Shown here: one piece after another, positions 57,616-64,000 of the stretch
How positions within the stretch are numbered: the first letter of the stretch is position 1
How the letters are laid out: the number at the start of each line of letters is the position of its first letter
Source: an uncultured Parabacteroides sp.
GTDB taxonomy: Bacteria; Bacteroidota; Bacteroidia; Bacteroidales; Tannerellaceae
Assembly (NCBI GenBank): GCA_949296075.1
Contig: CASFNG010000003.1
Coordinates: 49,419-113,418, forward strand
Length of the DNA: 64,000 nt
Reading direction: 5' to 3'
Notes under the pieces: model-generated
Database searches by the model: none
What the model saw: the letters and a program-made list of their open reading frames with translations, nothing else
What the model was told of the DNA's origin: nothing
Translations under genes and position numbers: made by a program

Positions 57616-58125
57616 ATGGAAATTATGAAAGTAAGCGCTTATGTTCTCATCGCGTCGGTCGCGTTGCTTGAGATGTCGGCCGGCTCGAAAAAGGCGAGAC
57701 TCATCGAGGGTGCGAATCCCGGTGACTTAGCCCCGAGAATAGAGTTTCTGGAAAACGGCGGGAATGCCGGATTCCACAACCCGTCAGGACGTTACACCCT
57801 GCTCAATTTCTGGGCGGCTTACGATGCGGAATCGCGGGCCCGTAACGTCCGGTTAGCGAATGAGATCAGTAAATTTGCCCCCGGCAAGATCGCGTTTCGC
57901 TCAATCTCACTCGACGAGAAAGAATCCATTTTCTCCGAGACGGTGAAGATCGACAAGCTGGATCGCTCCACGCAGTACCAAGAGCGGGCAGGCAAGAAGT
58001 CCGCCTTGTACGAGAAGTATGGCTTAGAGAAGGGCTTCAAGAGCTTCCTGATCGATGACAAGGGAGTGATTATTGCGGCGGATGTCACACCTGAGAGACT
58101 GACGGAAATCATGGAAAGGAATTAA
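57616..58125 (+). CDS. Thioredoxin-fold protein lacking CxxC
   Basis: The 169-residue exported or anchored protein starts with a hydrophobic segment (VLIASVALLEMSAGS). The fold resembles TlpA/AhpC: GDLAPRIEFLENGG, YTLLNFWAAYDAESRARN, then GLEKGFKSFLIDDKGVIIAADV. The active-site position usually WCxxC here reads YDAES, so both Cys are missing (D70 and S73 in their places). It cannot act as a disulfide enzyme, so a binding or structural role is more likely. ATGs at 57616 and 57625 both fit. Confidence 0.8.
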   Translation: MEIMKVSAYVLIASVALLEMSAGSKKARLIEGANPGDLAPRIEFLENGGNAGFHNPSGRYTLLNFWAAYDAESRARNVRLANEISKFAPGKIAFRSISLDEKESIFSETVKIDKLDRSTQYQERAGKKSALYEKYGLEKGFKSFLIDDKGVIIAADVTPERLTEIMERN

Positions 58126-58140
58126 TCCGTAATTACAAGC

Positions 58141-58183
58141 AAAGAGAGCTGCCTCGCTGAAAAGCGAAGCAGCTCTCTTTTTG
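58141..58183 (+). terminator. Bidirectional terminator before pepP
   Basis: Stem AAAGAGAGCTGC..TCGCT / AGCGA..GCAGCTCTCTTT, with T-run at the right and A-run at the left. Confidence 0.9.
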
Positions 58184-58211
58184 TCCTTCCGTATTCCTTC
58201 GGGCGAGCGGT

Positions 58212-59585
58212 TTATCTGACTGCCTCTACCTCCTCGGTATGAAGCGGGATCTTTTTTCCTAACAGGCGCGCGCCGTTCTCGGTGATCAGATAGTCTTCCT
58301 CGTTCCGTATGCCGCTGAAATCCTTATAAGTGAACAATTTCTCATAGTTGATGAATTCCGTGAACTTATTCTGGCTTCTCCAGAGATCCATCAGCTCGGG
58401 GATGAAATAGACGCCCGGCTCGATGGTCAGCACGAAGCCCGGCTCCAATTCGCGGCCTAACCGTAACGACTTGCGCCCGAACTGGGTGCTCTTGGGCTTC
58501 CCGTCGTAGCCTACGTACGTCTCCCCGAGATTCTCCATGTCGTGCACGTCGAGCCCCATCATGTGGCCTAACCCGCAGGGCATGAACATGGCATGGGCCC
58601 CGGCTTGTACCGCCTCCGCAGGATCTCCCTTCACGAACCCAAGTTGCTTCAGCCCGTCCATGATGACGGTGCAGGCCTGCTCATATACCTTCACGAAGGG
58701 GATGCCCGGGCGCAAAGCGGCCACGGCTGCCTCGTGGGCGGCTACCTGGATGTCATAGATCTCTTTCTGCCGGGTGGTGAAGGTCGGGTCGGCCGGGATG
58801 GTCGACGACATATCGCCCGCGTATCCCATCTCGGTCTCCGCTCCAGCGTCGAGCAGCAACATATCGCCGCTCTTGATCAAGTTGCTATGGTCGTGGTTGT
58901 GCAAGGTCTGGCCGTTGATCGTCGCGATGATGGGGAAGGAGAGCCCGTAATTATGCGCGTAAGCCACTTCCGCTACGGCTGCCGCCACGTCAGACTCCCG
59001 TATTCCCGGGCGTACGGTGCGCATCGCCGTCAGGTGCATATCAGCCGTCACGATACAAGCTTTCTCGATCTCCGCGATCTCCTCGTCGCTCTTGTAATTG
59101 CGCTGGTTCACCACGCCCATGATAAAGGGGACGGATGGGGTCTCGGCACCCGGATGGATACCTAACCATTGCAGTAGTTTCAGTTGATGCTCAGGGCGAT
59201 AGGTGGGTAGGTAATGGATCTTTTGCCCCTTCGCCTGGGCGTTCTTCAGGTAGGTCTCTATCTCCTTGAACGGGCGTACCTCCTGTATCCCGGCCGCTTC
59301 GCTCTTCTCCCTCAAGGTGGGTTGCGTGCCCATCCATACGATGGCGTCGATCGTCAGCTCATCGCCGAAGATGATCTCCCGGTCGTTGTCAATATCGATC
59401 ACGGCGGATAGGCCGGCGTATGGTAAACCGAAGAAATAGAGGAAGGTGGAGTCTTGCCGGAAAGGATATGTGTTGTCGGCGTAATTCATTCCACTCTCGT
59501 CGTTCCCGAGGAACAACAGCAAACCGGAGCCGATGGTTTGTTTCAATTTAGCCCGGCGGGCCATGTACGTTTGTTTACTGAACAT
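58212..59585 (-). CDS. pepP: Aminopeptidase P (Xaa-Pro aminopeptidase)
   Basis: The 457-residue M24B metallopeptidase cleaves X-Pro at the N-terminus. The creatinase N-domain (FLYFFGLPYAGLSAVIDIDND) is followed by a pita-bread fold with metal ligands in LLLDAGAETEMGYAGDMSST, FMPCGLGHMMGLDVHD, FVLTIEPGVYF and IRNEEDYLITENG. Cytoplasmic. It is a single gene with promoter box TATATTTG at 59629-59636. Confidence 0.95.
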   Translation of the reverse strand: MFSKQTYMARRAKLKQTIGSGLLLFLGNDESGMNYADNTYPFRQDSTFLYFFGLPYAGLSAVIDIDNDREIIFGDELTIDAIVWMGTQPTLREKSEAAGIQEVRPFKEIETYLKNAQAKGQKIHYLPTYRPEHQLKLLQWLGIHPGAETPSVPFIMGVVNQRNYKSDEEIAEIEKACIVTADMHLTAMRTVRPGIRESDVAAAVAEVAYAHNYGLSFPIIATINGQTLHNHDHSNLIKSGDMLLLDAGAETEMGYAGDMSSTIPADPTFTTRQKEIYDIQVAAHEAAVAALRPGIPFVKVYEQACTVIMDGLKQLGFVKGDPAEAVQAGAHAMFMPCGLGHMMGLDVHDMENLGETYVGYDGKPKSTQFGRKSLRLGRELEPGFVLTIEPGVYFIPELMDLWRSQNKFTEFINYEKLFTYKDFSGIRNEEDYLITENGARLLGKKIPLHTEEVEAVR

Positions 59586-59628
59586 AAGAAAAATGTTTTT
59601 TTGGTTGTCTGCGACTTGAATTAATTCC

Positions 59629-59636
59629 CAAATATA
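59629..59636 (-). promoter_or_regulatory. -7 box of pepP
   Basis: TATATTTG on the minus strand, 43 bases before the ATG. The 362-base gap 59586-59947 holds this box and the TPR gene terminator, and otherwise nothing convincing. Confidence 0.55.
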
Positions 59637-59872
59637 GCAAATTAATGCGATACGCGAATCGCTTTACGGTTTGACCCCGAAAAATAGCGTGTCGCCGTGT
59701 CAAAAAAACTTTTCCATGATTTTCTGGATAGATGGCACTGTTTCCCGGAAGATCTCCAAGGGATTTCGTGAAGCTACGCATAGCCTTCTTTTTTCTTTCC
59801 GGTGAATTTCTATAATTACCATTATGTTTAATAATAAAATGGGGAATTCTCGATATGCCTTCACGGCGGCCA

Positions 59873-59918
59873 TAAAAAAAGCCCGGGAACAAGAGTTCTC
59901 CAACTCCTATTCCCGGGC
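59873..59918 (-). terminator. Terminator after the TPR gene
   Basis: GCCCGGGAA (59881-59889) pairs with TTCCCGGGC (59910-59918), with a GAGTT/AACTC inner stem. In the minus direction a T-run follows. Confidence 0.85.
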
Positions 59919-59947
59919 AAAACCTATTTTTTAAGATAAAGGGATCC

Positions 59948-61165
59948 TTACTTGTTCAACTCGGCCTCGATAGCGTCGAACTTGTCGCCCATGTTCAGGT
60001 TATAATAGATACCTCTCAAGGCGATCATGTACTCTCTCTCGTCCGGCTTCATTTGATGTGCCTTCTCGAAGTACGGCATAGCTTGCTTGAAGAATTCCTT
60101 GGCCTTGCCAAGCTCCTCTTGATACTGCTTAGCGTCGTTGATCATGTTGGCCTCGCCTTGCTTGTTGACACCTTGGTTGAAATAAACGCGACCCAAGTTC
60201 GAGATGGACTCGATATACTCCGGGTTCAACTCCAAGGCTTTCTTGTAATACTCCTCGGCTTTCGCGTAATCCTTCAGCCCTGTCTCGTAAACACGGCCCA
60301 TCACGTCGTAAAGCTGCGCGTTATTAGCGTCCTTGGAGATAGCGGTATTCAGGTACTCGATGGCTTTCTCGTTCCGGTTCGAGTAGATGTAATTGTTGAT
60401 CAGGCTCAACAGGTAATACGGCTCATCCGGGAACTTCTGCATACCCTCTTCCAAGGTCTTCTCCAAATTCACGGTGTCTTTAGCCTGCTCGTACTCGTAG
60501 CACAGATATTGGTAAATATCGTTCGCGCGGTAATCCGTGTTCTTGGCGCGCTCCAGTGCCTTGACAGCTACCTCATGATCGTTCAATTGAGTAGCAGCCA
60601 CAGCGGCGTAGAACTGAACCGTCATGAAGTTCGAGTCTCTCTCCGCTACCTGCTCTCCCTCGAACATCGGCATATCGGATATTTTCAGGTATTGCTCGAA
60701 GAAATCGTAGGCCTTCTTATAATCCTTTTGATCGAAATAATAAGCGCCTCCATTGATGTAATATACGTGGTTCGCGCCCAGGATACTCTTTATGTCTTTC
60801 GTATATTTGGGCTTAACCTTTCCCTTTGCGTTCGGACGTTGATCCAACTCATAGGCTTTCTCGAAATAAGGAAGGATACTTCCCAGCGCCTCATACATGA
60901 CAGGCTCGTTGGGCTGTTGGCCTAATACCTGCTTCGTTCTCTCGGTGCTGAACTGCTGATCCTCGATAAAGCCGGCGACGTACCAGGTTTTCGCGTCGTC
61001 CTTTGTCTCCGGATTTTCCAATGCTCCCTTGATGAGCGTACGGGCTTCAGCGAAGTCCGCGTTCGATCCTTTAGCGATGCTCTGTGCCTCACTCACGGCT
61101 TTCTTTTGAGCGAAGGAGGCAGATGCTGCGACACATAGTGCCATTGTTAATAATACTCGTTTCAT
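59948..61165 (-). CDS. Exported tetratricopeptide-repeat protein
   Basis: The 405-residue periplasmic protein has a signal peptide (MKRVLLTMALCVAASASFA-Q). At least four TPR-like helical repeats follow, including AYDFFEQYLKI, AIEYLNTAISKDANNAQLYD, AEEYYKKALELNPEYIESIS and AMPYFEKAHQMKPDE. TPR proteins scaffold complexes; the partner is unknown. It ends 46 bases downstream of gyrA and may share its transcript. Confidence 0.9.
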   Translation of the reverse strand: MKRVLLTMALCVAASASFAQKKAVSEAQSIAKGSNADFAEARTLIKGALENPETKDDAKTWYVAGFIEDQQFSTERTKQVLGQQPNEPVMYEALGSILPYFEKAYELDQRPNAKGKVKPKYTKDIKSILGANHVYYINGGAYYFDQKDYKKAYDFFEQYLKISDMPMFEGEQVAERDSNFMTVQFYAAVAATQLNDHEVAVKALERAKNTDYRANDIYQYLCYEYEQAKDTVNLEKTLEEGMQKFPDEPYYLLSLINNYIYSNRNEKAIEYLNTAISKDANNAQLYDVMGRVYETGLKDYAKAEEYYKKALELNPEYIESISNLGRVYFNQGVNKQGEANMINDAKQYQEELGKAKEFFKQAMPYFEKAHQMKPDEREYMIALRGIYYNLNMGDKFDAIEAELNK

Positions 61166-61211
61166 TGCGATTGTAATTTTGAAATTAAAGATTTCTATTT
61201 GTTTAAAATTC

Positions 61212-63818
61212 TCAGTTATTTGACTCGTTAGACTCCTCGTCCCCTAAAGAACTTGAGTCGTCCATATCGGTTTTTAGACTATCTTGATCGGTACTATGCA
61301 GCTCCTCGTTTCTTGCGTTCTCTCTTGCGTCTCGCTCCGCTTTTTGCTCGGCGATCTGTTCCTCGCTCTCCGACAAGACCTTACATACAGAGGCTATCTC
61401 GTCATTCCGCTTTTCCAGGTTAATCAGACGGACACCTTGTGTCGCACGTCCGATGATGTTCAGGTCGGCTACCTTCATACGGATCGCTATACCTGATTTG
61501 TTGATAATCATCAGATCATTCTCGTTCGTCACGTTCTTGATGGCGACTAACTTTCCGGTTTTCTCGGTGATATTGATGGTCTTCACGCCCTTTCCACCAC
61601 GGTTTGTGATACGATAATCGTCTATGAGCGAACGTTTCCCATATCCTTGCTCAGAAACGACCAAAACCGTCTCCTGTTCTTTGTCCTTGATGCAGATCAT
61701 GCCGACAACCTCGTCCATGCCGTCGTCATCCAACGTCATACCTTTCACGCCAGATGCCGTACGTCCCATCTCTCGAACCGCACTCTCATGGAAGCGGATG
61801 GCGCGTCCGTTCCGGTTCGCGATGATGACCTCATTATTTCCATTCGTCATGCAGACCTGGATCAGGCCGTCATCTTCCCGAAGCGTGATCGCGTTCACAC
61901 CATTCTGGCGAGGACGGGAATAAGCCTCCAGCAAGGTTTTCTTGATCACGCCCTTCTTGGTGCAGAACAACAAGTAATGCGAATTGATAAAGTCCATATC
62001 GGTTGTCAATTTCTTGACACGGATGAAGGCTTGTATCTTGTCGTCCGGCTCGATGTTCAGCAGGTTCTGGATCGCCCTTCCTTTCGCGTTCTTGGCTCCT
62101 TCAGGGATCTCGAACACTTTCAGCCAATAGCATTTACCTTTTGCCGTAAAGAATAATAAGGTAGCATGCATGGAAGCCGGATAGATGTACTCAACGAAAT
62201 CCTCGTCGCGGGTCTCGGAACCTTTCGCTCCTACCCCACCTCTACCTTGAGCCCGGAACTCGCTAAGCGGTGTCCGCTTGATGTATCCTAAGTGAGATAC
62301 GGTGATAATCATCTCATCATCGGCGTAGAAATCCTCCGGGTTCAGCTCCTCGGAAGCGTATACGATATCCGTTTTGCGCTCATCCCCGTATTTCTCCTTG
62401 ATTTCCAATAGCTCGTCCTTGATCACTTTCATACAAAGATCCTCGTTTTCCAAGATCTCTTTCAGATAAGCGATCAGCTTCTCTATCTCCTCGTATTCCG
62501 CACGTAGCTTATCTTGCTCTAAGCCGGTCAGCTGGCGCAAGCGCATCTCTACGATCGCACGCGCCTGTACATCTGATAAAGAGAACCGCTCCATCAAGCG
62601 CTCGATGGCCTCTTGCGGGCTCTTCGACGCCCGGATGATCGCGACTACCTCGTCTATATTGTCGGAGGCGATAATCAAGCCTTCCAATATATGTGCCCTC
62701 TCCTCCGCTTTCTTCAGGTCATATCTCGTGCGACGGATAACCACCTCATGGCGGTGATCCACGAACGCCTTGATCAGATCCTTCAGGTTCAGCAGTTGCG
62801 GTCGACCATTCACCAGCGCGATATTATTGACGCTGAACGAGGATTGCAACGCGGTGAGCTTATACAATTTATTAAGCACCACACTGGAATTGGCATCACG
62901 TTTCACGTCCACGACGATACGCATTCCCTGGCGGTCGGACTCGTCGTTCACGTTGGAGATGCCGTCGATCCGTTTCTCGTTGACCAGATCGGCGATCGAC
63001 TTGATCAATTCCGCCTTGTTGACAGCGTAAGGGATCTCCGTGATGATGATCTTCTCGTGATTGCTCTCCGTCTCGATCTCGGCCTTGCCGCGAAGAATGA
63101 TACGTCCCCTACCCGTCTCGAAAGCGTCCTTGACGCCGGCATACCCATAAATGGTAGCTCCGGTAGGAAAGTCAGGGGCCTTGATATATTGCATCAGCTC
63201 CTCGATCTCGATATTTCCACGGGCGTCGATATAGGCGATACAGCCATCGAGCACCTCGCTCAGGTTATGGGTCGGCATATTGGTCGCCATACCGACAGCG
63301 ATACCGGATCCCCCATTCACCAAAAGGTTCGGGATACGGGTCGGCAATACGGTCGGCTCCTTCAGCGTATCATCGAAATTCAGCTGGAAATCAACCGTGT
63401 CCTTGTCAATGTCTCGCAGCATCTCTTCCGCGAGCTTACTTAACCTTGCCTCTGTATAACGCATGGCGGCCGGGCTATCCCCATCCACGGAGCCAAAGTT
63501 ACCTTGCCCGTCGACCAACGGGTAGCGCATCGACCATGTCTGTGCCATACGAACCATGGCGAAATACACGGAAGAGTCGCCATGAGGATGATATTTACCT
63601 AAAACTTCACCAACAATTCTCGCAGATTTCTTATAAGGTTTGTCGGATGTATTCCCCATGTCGTTCATCCCGAACAGGATACGACGATGAACCGGCTTGA
63701 AGCCATCCCTTACATCCGGAAGAGCACGTGAAACGATCACCGACATTGAATAATCAATGTAGGCCGATTTCATTTCCTCTTCTATGTTAATCTTAATAAT
63801 TCTGTCTTGATCAACCAT
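61212..63818 (-). CDS. gyrA: DNA gyrase subunit A
   Basis: Type II topoisomerase subunit that cuts DNA for negative supercoiling. The 868-residue protein has [20 protein letters not shown] at the start, the quinolone region [19 protein letters not shown], and the catalytic Tyr at about 121 in MRYTEARL. The C-terminal GyrA box reads TNRGGKG, and the end is Ser/Asp-rich. Residue S82 (Ser83 in E. coli) is wild type; position 86 (Asp87) is Phe. The start ATG at 63818 is the only sensible one. Confidence 0.98.
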   Translation of the reverse strand: MVDQDRIIKINIEEEMKSAYIDYSMSVIVSRALPDVRDGFKPVHRRILFGMNDMGNTSDKPYKKSARIVGEVLGKYHPHGDSSVYFAMVRMAQTWSMRYPLVDGQGNFGSVDGDSPAAMRYTEARLSKLAEEMLRDIDKDTVDFQLNFDDTLKEPTVLPTRIPNLLVNGGSGIAVGMATNMPTHNLSEVLDGCIAYIDARGNIEIEELMQYIKAPDFPTGATIYGYAGVKDAFETGRGRIILRGKAEIETESNHEKIIITEIPYAVNKAELIKSIADLVNEKRIDGISNVNDESDRQGMRIVVDVKRDANSSVVLNKLYKLTALQSSFSVNNIALVNGRPQLLNLKDLIKAFVDHRHEVVIRRTRYDLKKAEERAHILEGLIIASDNIDEVVAIIRASKSPQEAIERLMERFSLSDVQARAIVEMRLRQLTGLEQDKLRAEYEEIEKLIAYLKEILENEDLCMKVIKDELLEIKEKYGDERKTDIVYASEELNPEDFYADDEMIITVSHLGYIKRTPLSEFRAQGRGGVGAKGSETRDEDFVEYIYPASMHATLLFFTAKGKCYWLKVFEIPEGAKNAKGRAIQNLLNIEPDDKIQAFIRVKKLTTDMDFINSHYLLFCTKKGVIKKTLLEAYSRPRQNGVNAITLREDDGLIQVCMTNGNNEVIIANRNGRAIRFHESAVREMGRTASGVKGMTLDDDGMDEVVGMICIKDKEQETVLVVSEQGYGKRSLIDDYRITNRGGKGVKTINITEKTGKLVAIKNVTNENDLMIINKSGIAIRMKVADLNIIGRATQGVRLINLEKRNDEIASVCKVLSESEEQIAEQKAERDARENARNEELHSTDQDSLKTDMDDSSSLGDEESNESNN

Positions 63819-63989
63819 TTAGTTTTATATTAATTACACTCTACACCTCTTTTGCGAAAAGGTGCACTAAGGTACGGTTTTTCCGCTTACCACGAAAGAA
63901 AACGGATTGAAATTTTAGTTCCCGGGGCTTTTTGATACTTATTAAAAAACTATGGCATGAATTTTGATAAGGTATAGGAACGAATTGTA

Positions 63990-63997
63990 TAACTTTG
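63990..63997 (+). promoter_or_regulatory. -7 box of a gene beyond the window
   Basis: TAACTTTG at the very right edge, on the strand opposite to gyrA, suggests a plus-strand gene starting just after base 64000. Confidence 0.4.
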
Positions 63998-64000
63998 CGC

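Noticed and set aside
59700-59903. 67-codon minus-strand frame in the pepP/TPR gap
   Set aside because: Runs through the terminator hairpin of the TPR gene and has no motif or promoter.

Overview
The window looks like chromosomal DNA from a gut Bacteroidales organism, most likely a Parabacteroides close to P. distasonis. This placement is inferred from gene content and style, not from a database search. The evidence is: -7 boxes of the form TAnnTTTG in front of many genes; weak or absent Shine-Dalgarno sites; a secreted GH2 beta-galactosidase; a type IX secretion plug homologue (DUF5103); a Na+-NQR operon; a V-type ATPase operon; an archaeal/eukaryotic-type prolyl-tRNA synthetase; and a menaquinone operon. 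Coding density is high. I see no rRNA, tRNA, CRISPR array, transposase or prophage.

Layout. 1-5.6 kb: 3'-truncated beta-galactosidase (-), proS (+), fhs (-). 5.6-10 kb: a corrinoid-biosynthesis methyltransferase (-) divergent from a cobalamin-riboswitch-led uptake operon btuF-btuC-btuD (+). 10-12 kb: a structured intergenic stretch, a secreted protein with DnaJ-type cysteine motifs, and a GNAT acetyltransferase. 12.2-19.8 kb: V-ATPase operon E-DUF2764-A-B-D-I-K. 19.9-30.5 kb (-): an eight-gene run, (HAD + hotdog thioesterase)-menF-menD-menB-menC-menE followed by two exported DUF3857/transglutaminase-like proteins. 30.6-38.6 kb: SF1 helicase (-), cysteine desulfidase, CDF transporter and guanine deaminase (+), a membrane 4Fe-4S protein (-) and the DUF5103 plug homologue (-). 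38.8-44.7 kb: nqrABCDEF (+), whose NqrC carries an N-terminal rubredoxin-like domain. 44.8-50.9 kb: a Ser-type sulfatase, two tiny ORFs, an HsdR-N-like protein divergent from AMP nucleosidase, holA, a 0.85-kb AT-rich gene-poor island and an HTH regulator. 51-57.3 kb: pyrK-pyrD, exonuclease III, MgtC-like, a Cys-rich redox family protein, a Dabb protein, serB and an unknown gene. 57.3-64 kb: a thioredoxin-fold protein lacking CxxC, aminopeptidase P, a TPR protein and gyrA.

How the genes work together. Menaquinone made through the men genes is the likely electron acceptor of Na+-NQR, which exports Na+. The V-ATPase rotor subunit keeps the residues that bind Na+ in the Enterococcus hirae enzyme, so the two machines could share a sodium circuit. 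The most unusual single observation is the rubredoxin-NqrC fusion, which could add an electron entry or exit point at the cytoplasmic face of NQR. Other second-look items are the fused HAD/DHNA-CoA thioesterase heading the men operon, the catalytically intact/degenerate transglutaminase-like pair at its tail, the V-ATPase operon without standard C or F subunits, and the structured intergenic regions near 10.0 and 49.6-50.4 kb.
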